A stretch of DNA of 5,174 nt, taken from NCBI GenBank assembly GCA_947372575.1, contig CANBUF010000179.1, forward strand, positions 1 through 5,174, given 5' to 3'. The DNA is from Alcaligenaceae bacterium. Its GTDB lineage: Bacteria; Pseudomonadota; Gammaproteobacteria; Burkholderiales; Burkholderiaceae. The position numbers and the translations under genes were made by a program. Within the stretch, counting starts at the first letter, position 1, and each line of letters opens with the position of its first letter. This document shows, piece by piece, positions 1-5,174 of the stretch. The notes below the pieces were generated by a model. It did no database searches, was not told the origin of the DNA, and saw nothing but the letters and a program-made list of their open reading frames with translations.

Positions 1-528
1 AAGGCGTTCAGCAGAACCATAAATCTGTTCGTTTTTAGTGGTATCGAGAAAAGACCCAGTAATCGCATTGATTAAAGTATCAAGATCTTTTTTATCGTTG
101 CTTTCGATACCGATACTCACCATATATGTATCAGGGATGGTACGAACAAATACTCTTGACTGCAGTTTTTCAATAAATTTTCGCTGTGTCAGTGCTGCCG
201 GTTTAAGGTCAATTCCTGTTTTTGCCAGATTATCAAGTGCGCGCTCGATGACATCGTAACGAACAACTGTTTTGGCAAGATGACTGACATACTCCCTATA
301 CTGAGAATTGGATCCAATCTGGATTTCACTATCGGCCTCCACGTTTTTCATGTAGGTGGGAGAGACCTGAAAGATCGATTCAGCCTCATAATGTGGCTCA
401 CCCTTGATCCAGGCAACAGGAGTGCCGATTATCATCACAACGAGCCAAACCGCTAAAGCCATGCGGTAATGCCTGATCAAGCTCAATATTGGCTTGACGC
501 CGATGGATGGCAGATTTTTTATTTCCAT
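1..528 (-). CDS. Wzz/GumC-type polysaccharide chain-length determinant (partial, N-terminal 176 residues)
   Basis: The reading frame is open from an ATG at 528-526 to the left edge (176 codons, C-terminus missing). Residues 1-22 are a short cytoplasmic tail. Residues 23-41 form one membrane helix (LAVWLVVMIIGTPVAW core). From 42 on the chain is a soluble, presumably periplasmic domain opening with YEAESIFQVSPTY, the beta-strand pattern that follows TM1 in Wzz/GumC co-polymerases. These inner-membrane proteins set chain length or couple polymerisation to export in Wzx/Wzy-type pathways. An AAAGG sits only 3 nt before the ATG, a short spacing, but no better start is visible. The gene is transcribed away from the plus-strand glycosyltransferase, so its promoter lies in the 83-bp spacer or inside that gene. 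The visible part cannot show whether a second helix or a C-terminal tyrosine kinase domain follows. Family assignment is by pattern, not by search. Confidence 0.8.
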   Translation of the reverse strand, partial: MEIKNLPSIGVKPILSLIRHYRMALAVWLVVMIIGTPVAWIKGEPHYEAESIFQVSPTYMKNVEADSEIQIGSNSQYREYVSHLAKTVVRYDVIERALDNLAKTGIDLKPAALTQRKFIEKLQSRVFVRTIPDTYMVSIGIESNDKKDLDTLINAITGSFLDTTKNEQIYGSAERL

Positions 529-611
529 GAGCCTTTCAAATGCATTAAAGTTCGCTTGCTTATTGTATAGATTTCGGTGCCCGCTTGGTTGGTTCCTTAT
601 AGGTAAATAAC
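529..611. promoter_or_regulatory. Divergent intergenic spacer with presumed promoters for the Wzz-like and glycosyltransferase genes
   Basis: The two genes start 83 bp apart and point away from each other, so each needs a promoter here or inside its neighbour. On the minus strand TACAAT (567-562) matches 5 of 6 bases of the sigma-70 -10 box, but no TTGACA-like -35 lies 16-18 bp upstream. On the plus strand TATAGA (566-571) overlaps it and is a weaker match, also without a -35. The overlap would make the two promoters compete if both are used. A promoter region is inferred from gene order; the exact boxes are weak. No operator palindrome or sigma-54 site is seen. Confidence 0.35.
600..604 (+). 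promoter_or_regulatory. Ribosome binding site supporting the TTG start at 612
   Basis: TAGGT with its AGG at 601-603 lies 8 nt before the TTG at 612. The in-frame TAG at 600-602 blocks any earlier start. The alternative GTG at 618 would be 14 nt from the same AGG, too far, so TTG is preferred. The next ATG (651) would cut into the N-terminal membrane helix. Confidence 0.45.
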
Positions 612-1841
612 TTGATTGTGCTCGTATTAACCCTAATTGCTTTAGTGATGGCTATTCCATCCTTTGCTTTACTGACGCTGACGATTGCTGCGGTTTTGCC
701 CCGGAGTTTTGATTCAAGGATTCGACAGGTTGACCAGATTGATGAAAAGACAGCGTTAACTGCAGGTGCAGGGGGAGCCTCACCAAGCATTGCAGTATTA
801 GTGCCTGCTTACAACGAATCGCGGCACGTCCTCCCAACAATTGCTTGCCTGCTTGCCCAGGTGGGCAAACAAGGCCGCGTTGTTGTCATTGCAGATAATT
901 GCACGGACGACACAGCGGCTCAGGCGCGGCAAACAGAGGCTATCGTGATTGAACGTTCGAATCCTGCTCAGCAAGGCAAGGGCTTCGCACTCGCCTATGG
1001 CGTGGACTACCTCAGGGATGATCCGCCCGACGTGGTAATCGTGATCGATGCCGACTGCTTTGTCACTGAGGGAGGGATCCAGGCGCTTGCCGCAGTATGT
1101 TCGCGAACGGGTCAGCCTGTACAAATCCCTTCTTTAATGCAGGCTGGGGGGTCTGCAAGCCTCAGAACCAGGATTCTTGAATTCGCCATGCTGATGAAAA
1201 ATTACGTCAGGCCAATGGGTTCATCGCGCTTAGGGCAGGTTTGTCACTTAATGGGGACTGGCATGGCGCTTCCCTGGACCCTGATTTCTCAGGCAAAACT
1301 TGCGACCTCCAATATTGTGGAGGATATGGTGTTGGGGATCGAGTTTGCCATGTCAGGTCATCCAGTGAGATTTTTGCCTGAATATAAAGTTATCAGTACC
1401 TTTATGGAGGACTACAGTATTGTCCATGCCCAGAAATCTCGTTGGGAACACGGACATTTGCAGGCAATGGCGGGATATCTGCCCAATCTCATTGTCATGG
1501 CATTACGCCGCCCTAATTCTGCTCTGGCCTTTTTAGCGATTGACTTGTGCATCCCGCCTGTTGCGCTATATTTTTTATTGTTATGCGGTGGCCTCACCGG
1601 ATCATTGTTGCTTGCCTGGTTTTGGCCTGAAACCTATGGTCTGGCAATAGTGACTGTACTAAGCGCGCTTTGCTTTGTGACGGCAATTAGTATCGGCTGG
1701 TATGTTTTTGGCAGGCGTATTATTAGCGCTGGCGAACTAATGACTACACCGTTATATGCACTGTGGAAATTACCAATTTATATCGATTTTTGTCTTAAAA
1801 AACGATCCCACTGGGTAAGGACAAAAAGAGAAGATGAATAG
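612..1841 (+). CDS. Membrane-anchored family 2 glycosyltransferase (cellulose synthase-like, QxxRW type)
   Basis: The 409-residue protein (TTG start, TAG stop) probably transfers a nucleotide-sugar residue to a growing polysaccharide or lipid-linked glycan at the cytoplasmic face of the inner membrane. Residues 1-29 form an N-terminal membrane helix. The GT-A domain opens with VPAYNES (64-70), followed by the nucleotide-binding Asp in ADNCTDDT (94-101), GKG at 122-124, and the metal-binding DAD at 146-148. GTGM lies at 215-218, the catalytic-base ED pair at 237-238, and QKSRW (274-278) gives the QxxRW signature. Two or more C-terminal helices span about 303-337 and 341-367. This D,D,D,QxxRW order is shared by cellulose and hyaluronan synthases and related GT2 enzymes, some processive and some not. 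All key residues are present and length is normal, so it looks functional. It is the only plus-strand gene, lying between minus-strand polysaccharide genes. Sugar specificity cannot be read from the sequence. Confidence 0.9.
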   Translation: MIVLVLTLIALVMAIPSFALLTLTIAAVLPRSFDSRIRQVDQIDEKTALTAGAGGASPSIAVLVPAYNESRHVLPTIACLLAQVGKQGRVVVIADNCTDDTAAQARQTEAIVIERSNPAQQGKGFALAYGVDYLRDDPPDVVIVIDADCFVTEGGIQALAAVCSRTGQPVQIPSLMQAGGSASLRTRILEFAMLMKNYVRPMGSSRLGQVCHLMGTGMALPWTLISQAKLATSNIVEDMVLGIEFAMSGHPVRFLPEYKVISTFMEDYSIVHAQKSRWEHGHLQAMAGYLPNLIVMALRRPNSALAFLAIDLCIPPVALYFLLLCGGLTGSLLLAWFWPETYGLAIVTVLSALCFVTAISIGWYVFGRRIISAGELMTTPLYALWKLPIYIDFCLKKRSHWVRTKREDE

Positions 1842-1984
1842 TTGCCAGAGATCAAGCCAAATCAAGAAATAGCAATAACGGGTTATGACAAATGACGACC
1901 AATAACAAATGATTAGCTATAACAAATGATAAGCTATAACGAATGACTAGCTATGGCATCAGTCACTGCTGATATCTAACTAGT
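1842..1984. other. Gene-free spacer between convergent genes
   Basis: These 143 bp lie between the stop of the plus-strand glycosyltransferase and the stop of the minus-strand membrane protein. The stretch is AT-rich, has stops in all frames and holds no gene. Its main content is the 17-bp tandem repeat at 1885-1952. Small inverted repeats (ATAAC/GTTAT at 1875-1886; ATCAG/CTGAT at 1958-1973) are present, but none is a GC-rich stem followed by a T-run. I see no convincing rho-independent terminator for either gene. Confidence 0.7.
1885..1952. repeat. Tandem repeat, four copies of a 17-bp unit
   Basis: Four units sit head to tail with no spacer: 1885-1901 (degenerate, ATGACAAATGACGACCA), 1902-1918 (ATAACAAATGATTAGCT), 1919-1935 (one change, ATAACAAATGATAAGCT) and 1936-1952 (ATAACGAATGACTAGCT). 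Copies 2 and 3 differ at one base; copy 4 differs from copy 2 at two. The core is RACRAATGA. A period of 17 cannot encode a peptide repeat. It could be a slippage-derived minisatellite or a cluster of protein-binding sites. Its place between convergent genes argues against a promoter-linked operator. Confidence 0.85.
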
Positions 1985-2548
1985 TTAAATGGTTTGTAAT
2001 TTTCGGATGACGCCATACAGCACCATGGCCAACCCGGCGATCTCAATCGCACGATCAAGGCTAATGCCCAGATAAAACGTGTTGAGCTCAGAATCGACAT
2101 CATGCAGAGAAATCACCCGTAGAAAGGTCAGGACAATCAATACTGACATCCCCATCACAACATTGCCGTGCAGATGCCAGCTCTCTGAGAGTCGATGACG
2201 TAGCCATGCGAGGCCACATAAGCCGACGAACACGGCAATGCCAATGGTAATGGATTGCGAGTGTCGTCTTTGTTCGTACCAACCCGCAGATGTCGCGAGA
2301 TCACGCATAAAAAATATAAACAATTCGCTTGCATGAAGCATGTTTTCGGCAGCTAGCAAACACAGCAAGCCTGAAGCAATAAACCACCCAGTTGAATGCT
2401 CTTTATTTTGTTGAGCGGCACGTCCGCATACAAAGCAAAGCCATATGCATAGGATGTATGCCGCCAGGATGCCCCATTGCGACCATCCGGGCGCCTGATT
2501 CAGGCTTTCCCACTTGTCCAGCGCATGATCCAAGGAAACGTTCCACAT
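1985..2548 (-). CDS. Small polytopic inner-membrane protein of unknown function
   Basis: The 187-residue protein has about five hydrophobic segments, near residues 24-42, 55-71, 99-117, 129-147 and 166-182. The ATG start is backed by a strong AGGAG (2562-2558) 9 nt upstream, the best Shine-Dalgarno in the window. Polar residues unusual for a simple anchor cluster in two places: MRDLATSAGWYEQRR (81-95, with R82, D83, W90, Y91, R94, R95) and FLRVISLHDVD (142-152, with R144, H149, D150, D152). Such charged and aromatic patches near membrane edges suggest a conserved functional site, but I cannot assign a reaction. It is not a flippase, polymerase or ABC permease by size. It is last in the minus-strand set, 84 nt after the STAS gene with no clear terminator between, so co-transcription is likely. 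A role in polysaccharide assembly or its regulation is inferred only from position. The stop TAA is followed by an in-frame TAG three codons later. Confidence 0.8.
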   Translation of the reverse strand: MWNVSLDHALDKWESLNQAPGWSQWGILAAYILCIWLCFVCGRAAQQNKEHSTGWFIASGLLCLLAAENMLHASELFIFFMRDLATSAGWYEQRRHSQSITIGIAVFVGLCGLAWLRHRLSESWHLHGNVVMGMSVLIVLTFLRVISLHDVDSELNTFYLGISLDRAIEIAGLAMVLYGVIRKLQTI

Positions 2549-2557
2549 AACTGTGAG

Positions 2558-2562
2558 CTCCT
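2558..2562 (-). promoter_or_regulatory. Strong ribosome binding site of the membrane protein gene
   Basis: AGGAG on the minus strand lies 9 nt before the ATG at 2548. It fixes this start and suggests the gene is translated independently of the upstream STAS gene. Confidence 0.6.
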
Positions 2563-2632
2563 GACAAGCGGTTAATCAGCTGACGCGCGATAGTTTAAAA
2601 AATAAAACGCGAATCCGCCGGGTGATGGTCGC

Positions 2633-2983
2633 CTATGTGTCTGTTTGGGTGAGGTCTTCGAGGGCGACTTCCTGGGATGGATACATCTCAAAAATACGGT
2701 TCATCCTGACAAGCTCGAACAAAGCCTGAATAGTCTCACTCATTCCAAACAGCCGCAGACTTCCGTGTTTACTGGCCATTGTTCGCATGCAATGGAGCAG
2801 AGAAGCTAGCCCTGTGCTGTCAATAAATTTCAGTGACTGCATATCAATGAGTACCATTTGATGGGCCTCTAGAATAGGTTTGAGCTGAACGCGAAAATCT
2901 TTGTCATTCCCGACATCAAGATTATCCTCTGCAATCCGCACGACCGTTGTGCCCGGATTGAGCGAAGTGATCTCTAGTTTCAT
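2633..2983 (-). CDS. Single-domain STAS protein (anti-sigma factor antagonist, SpoIIAA-like)
   Basis: The 116-residue soluble protein matches the STAS fold from end to end. An N-terminal beta strand (VVRIAEDNLD, 14-23) leads to VLIDMQSLKFIDSTGLASLL at about 44-63, the family's signature loop, followed by a C-terminal strand and helix (SLRLFGMSETIQALFEL, 75-91). In SpoIIAA-type proteins the Ser of the D-S-[ST]-G loop is phosphorylated by a serine kinase of the anti-sigma/HPK type and freed by a PP2C phosphatase; here this is S56 (codon 2818-2816). From memory, the STAS protein SypA of the Vibrio fischeri syp polysaccharide locus is switched at a serine with the same number. No kinase or phosphatase is visible, so its partner lies elsewhere. 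The gene follows the 523-residue protein gene by 44 nt, a spacing that suggests one operon. The RBS is weak (AGAG, 6 nt before ATG). Family call is secure; the target is unknown. Confidence 0.9.
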   Translation of the reverse strand: MKLEITSLNPGTTVVRIAEDNLDVGNDKDFRVQLKPILEAHQMVLIDMQSLKFIDSTGLASLLHCMRTMASKHGSLRLFGMSETIQALFELVRMNRIFEMYPSQEVALEDLTQTDT

Positions 2984-3027
2984 TGAAGGCTCTGCTACGT
3001 TGTTGTTGTTTTTTCAGGGGCACGTCA

Positions 3028-4599
3028 TCAATGCGTTGAGACATTGGCTACGACCATTTTTATGCTCGAAAATACACTATAAGTATATCGCAGGAGCAGG
3101 GCGAATGAGCGTCTGACAGACATCCCCTGTGCCGCCAGAGCATCACATGCATAGCGCAATATGGGGTCGCTGGACTCTGCTCCCAGCAGCAGCGACTCGT
3201 TCAATAACCCAATCGCTCCGTCGGCATAAAGGTGTTGCCAGTGAGGGGCAAGACTCGCGACTTCTATCAGCGATCTTGGTTCAAGGCCGATGAGCCTGAC
3301 GCGGCCTTGCCAGACGTCGCGTAGTCCCGGATGGAATGTACGTATGAAATGTAAAGCCAGTGCATAGGGAACTTGTTCGCGGACATATTGAGCAGATCGC
3401 TCCATTGCAGTGGGATGCGCAACGAATTTATCTGTCATCCGGTCTGGAAAGGCAATCCCATGGTTGGCAACCGGGTGAAATTGACGCGGGAGATCTAATC
3501 TCAAGCAAATCAACTGCACAAGGGGCAGCGTGATGAGCCAAAGCAACCAGGCAGTCAGACGTTCCGCCATACCCGGCAAACAACTGTCCTTTTGCGTGGT
3601 TGCCAAACCATCAAGTAATAAAGCATCAGGGACTTTGATTGTGACACCCAGATCAAGATTAATGAGACGATTTGCCGAGACAATAACGTGCCTGAGCGTT
3701 GTTTCCTGACCGACAAAGGTATTCTGGAGTACCCAGCTGTCTTCGATCTGCGCACCACCTTCGATGATCACACCGTCTTCGATCATAGCTCCTGGCCCGA
3801 CGGCTGCTCCTGCCTGGACCTTAACGTGATGACCAATATAAACGGGCGCAATCAGTGTTGCCTGCGGATCGATCTGCGCCCCTGCAGCGATCCAGACACC
3901 CGGACGTAAAGCGCGTTGAATAACACTGCCACCGGGCTGACCCATATATAAGAGTGTCACGACTGAGAGCAGCGCCTGATCTGCAGAATCCAGACTTAGA
4001 AAGGCCGGGCACATAATGTGCTCAATTTCCTGAGCGGCTAAGACACGTGATTCGAGGTTATTTAAACTCGTACAGTCAGCAAACAATGCAAGCACCTGAG
4101 CACGGGTGAATATGCCCCAGCCGGACCACCGTAAACCTGTCTGATCGTGTGTACAGAGGATCCTTGGACCGTTATCAGGCATCGCAGTCAAATCGCGGTG
4201 ATGCAAGCTGCCATCTTCGACCGTGCTTGCTGAGGCAATACAGATGTGCTCACTCGCTTGTGCGACGAAGTCGCCAATCATCTTCAGTGGGTGATCGCCT
4301 TCACGAGCAATCACATAATGCAGCTTTACACCGAAACGTTCCCCATGACCGAGCAAGTGCTCACAAGCTAAGGCATGCGCACCATTAACAACCAGTATGT
4401 TTTTGTATCCCGCTGCGACAAGCTGTTCAACAGAGCGCTGCACCATAGGACGCGAAGCGATCGGCGTCGTGAGACAGTTGATTTCGAGTGACTCAAGGTG
4501 CCGATCCGTGATGTCCCAACACGCGATCAGAATGGCATCAATCGGCTGGCTCATTGGTTGAAATTCCATATGAATCCCATTCGCATGCTCAGCTTGCAC
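3028..4599 (-). CDS. Nucleotidyltransferase-like / left-handed beta-helix / PGT-like fusion protein, probable pseudoenzyme
   Basis: The 523-residue protein has three parts. Residues about 20-215 resemble a sugar-nucleotidyltransferase Rossmann fold (DAILIACWDITDRH, then TTPIASRPMVQRSVEQLVAAG). The GGxGTRL...PK substrate-binding signature and the metal-binding GD are absent. Residues about 234-308 are hexapeptide repeats (VYIGHHVKVQAGAAVGPG, GVIIEGGAQIEDS), a left-handed beta-helix as in GlmU- or GMPP-like proteins. Residues about 345-515 look like a diverged phosphoglycosyl transferase: membrane helix with the breaking proline (LLWLITLPLVQLICLRL, P359), VWQGRVRLIGLEPRS (429-443) at the place of VLKGEMSLVGPRPP, and DGAIGLLNE (460-468) at the place of PGLTCIWQV. 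The catalytic Asp-Glu is replaced by T421-F422. With neither active site intact, a scaffold or regulatory role is inferred. The gene overlaps the upstream PGT reading frame by 11 nt. The GTG start has AAGG 5 nt before it; ATG codons at residues 11 and 16 are possible alternatives and would leave the domains intact. Confidence 0.8.
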   Translation of the reverse strand: MQAEHANGIHMEFQPMSQPIDAILIACWDITDRHLESLEINCLTTPIASRPMVQRSVEQLVAAGYKNILVVNGAHALACEHLLGHGERFGVKLHYVIAREGDHPLKMIGDFVAQASEHICIASASTVEDGSLHHRDLTAMPDNGPRILCTHDQTGLRWSGWGIFTRAQVLALFADCTSLNNLESRVLAAQEIEHIMCPAFLSLDSADQALLSVVTLLYMGQPGGSVIQRALRPGVWIAAGAQIDPQATLIAPVYIGHHVKVQAGAAVGPGAMIEDGVIIEGGAQIEDSWVLQNTFVGQETTLRHVIVSANRLINLDLGVTIKVPDALLLDGLATTQKDSCLPGMAERLTAWLLWLITLPLVQLICLRLDLPRQFHPVANHGIAFPDRMTDKFVAHPTAMERSAQYVREQVPYALALHFIRTFHPGLRDVWQGRVRLIGLEPRSLIEVASLAPHWQHLYADGAIGLLNESLLLGAESSDPILRYACDALAAQGMSVRRSFALLLRYTYSVFSSIKMVVANVSTH

Positions 4600-5174
4600 C
4601 TTTGCCTTTTATAACTGCGGGTAATGTTTTAGCGAGCAACTTAACATCCTCGGCAGTGCTCTGGCTTTCGATGTAATCCACGTCAAGTTCAACTTGCTCC
4701 GCAAAGGGGATGCTGGAGCGTCCCTGGACCTGCCAGATACACGTCAGACCCGGTAAAACATCCAGTCGCCGTCTGTCATTCAAAGAATACTGTGCCACTT
4801 CCCGAGGCAGAGGAGGGCGTGGTCCGACAAGGGACATTTCACCCTTGAGCACATTCCAGAGTTGTGGGAGCTCGTCGATACTGCCACGCCGAATAATGCG
4901 GCCAATCCAGGTCAGCCGGGGGTCATTTTTGATTTTGAAGGTAATGCTGCCTTCACCATGTTCGTTGAATCTTTCAAGCGATTCTTGCAGAGCCTCGGCA
5001 TTCTCGATCATGGATCTAAATTTTGGAAATCTGAAGACATGTCCCCATTTTCCGACACGGTCTTGCCAGAATATGACGGGACCACCATCCGAGGCTTAAA
5101 TGAGCCGGGCAATCACTAGCATTAAAGGGGATAAGGCAATCAGCAGGACGATCGATCCCAACAGATCAATGCTG
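4589..5174 (-). pseudogene. Initiating polyprenyl-phosphate sugar-phosphate transferase (PGT, bacterial sugar transferase family), interrupted by an in-frame TAA; 5' end beyond window
   Basis: Members of this family (WcaJ/PglC type) transfer a sugar phosphate from a UDP-sugar to undecaprenyl phosphate, the first step of repeat-unit assembly at the inner membrane. Reading left from 5173, 25 codons give the usual re-entrant helix (SIDLLGSIVLLIALSPLMLV, with its Ser-Pro break), then RLI, then TAA at 5098-5096. The same frame resumes as ASDGGPVIFWQDRVGKWG, FRFPKFRSM, then, counted from the Met at 5011, RRGSIDELPQ with the catalytic D46-E47 (codons 4876-4871), MSLVGPRPP (59-67) and PGLTCIWQVQGR (87-98). 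The TAA occupies a position that is commonly Lys in the family (...IK.DS.GPV), so one A-to-T change from AAA would explain it. The first in-frame ATG after the stop is 5011, without a Shine-Dalgarno; the 140-residue product would keep the dyad but lose the membrane helix and the GGPV/FPKF region. Alternatives: sequencing error, or a recent null allele. Family identity is certain. Confidence 0.88.
4605..4608 (-). promoter_or_regulatory. Ribosome binding site supporting the GTG start at 4599
   Basis: AAGG on the minus strand, 5 nt before GTG, lies inside the last codons of the PGT reading frame. The resulting 11-nt overlap suggests translational coupling. The ATG at residue 11 also has a GGGA-like motif about 5 nt upstream, so the start is not settled. 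Confidence 0.4.

Noticed and set aside
38..259. 73-codon plus-strand frame at the left edge
   Set aside because: It is antisense to the Wzz-like gene, whose open frame, membrane helix and family pattern explain the region.
798..1124. 108-codon minus-strand frame inside the glycosyltransferase
   Set aside because: It lies opposite the conserved GT2 domain, has no recognisable domain and no ribosome binding site; a shadow of the real gene.
1885..1952. Tandem repeats as a CRISPR array
   Set aside because: Units are only 17 bp, abut without spacers and there are no cas genes in the window.
1954..1970. Sigma-54-like TGGCA...TGC element on the plus strand
   Set aside because: The GG-to-GC spacing is one base too long and it points into the 3' end of a minus-strand gene, so it leads to no start codon.
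1958..1973. Hairpin ATCAG/CTGAT as a terminator
   Set aside because: The stem is five mostly A/T pairs and no T-run follows on either strand.
2591..2616. CGCG...CGCG inverted repeat around an A/T-rich core between the STAS and membrane protein genes
   Set aside because: Only four pairs hold before mismatches and no T-run follows on the minus strand; a palindromic CGCG recurs easily by chance.
5096..5098. TAA read as a recoded sense codon or programmed readthrough
   Set aside because: TAA also ends the membrane protein gene in this window, and no readthrough context or stem-loop is evident. A mutation or sequence error is simpler.
4710..5119. Plus-strand frames opposite the sugar transferase
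   Set aside because: They are antisense to strongly conserved PGT motifs and their translations resemble no protein family.

Overview
The window is a piece of a Gram-negative exopolysaccharide/capsule biosynthesis locus. A proteobacterium is likely, judging from the Wzz-type inner-membrane protein and the subtype of polyprenyl-phosphate sugar transferase. Beta versus gamma cannot be decided from this sequence. Base composition is moderate, and the genes end in TAA, TAG and TGA, so the standard code applies.

Layout, left to right. (1) Positions 1-528, minus strand: N-terminal 176 residues of a Wzz/GumC-type chain-length (co-polymerase) protein that runs off the left edge. (2) 529-611: a short divergent spacer that must carry the promoters of both flanking genes. 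(3) 612-1841, plus strand: an intact membrane-anchored family-2 glycosyltransferase with a D,D,D,QxxRW catalytic signature and a TTG start. (4) 1842-1984: a gene-free spacer between convergent genes, holding four tandem copies of a 17-bp repeat. (5) 4589-1985, minus strand, a compact gene set read right to left: an initiating phosphoglycosyl transferase (PGT), a 523-residue nucleotidyltransferase-like/left-handed beta-helix/PGT-like protein, a single-domain STAS protein, and a small polytopic membrane protein.

Two things stand out. First, the PGT, which should load the first sugar phosphate onto undecaprenyl phosphate, has an in-frame TAA (5096-5098). It falls between its membrane helix and its catalytic domain, and homology continues in the same frame on both sides. 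As written, the gene is broken. Second, the next gene encodes an apparent double pseudoenzyme. Its N-terminal nucleotidyltransferase fold has lost the GxGTR-type signature. Its C-terminal 180 or so residues are a diverged copy of the same PGT fold as its neighbour, including the membrane helix, but with the catalytic Asp-Glu pair replaced by Thr-Phe. No catalytic residues remain, so a scaffolding, regulatory or sugar-sensing role is more likely than catalysis.

Working model (inference): the PGT starts the repeat unit, the QxxRW glycosyltransferase extends it, and the Wzz-like protein controls polymer length or export. The STAS protein (phospho-switch serine S56), the pseudo-PGT protein and the small membrane protein look like an accessory module that could regulate assembly. 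If the nonsense codon is real, this strain may not make the polymer unless another PGT substitutes.
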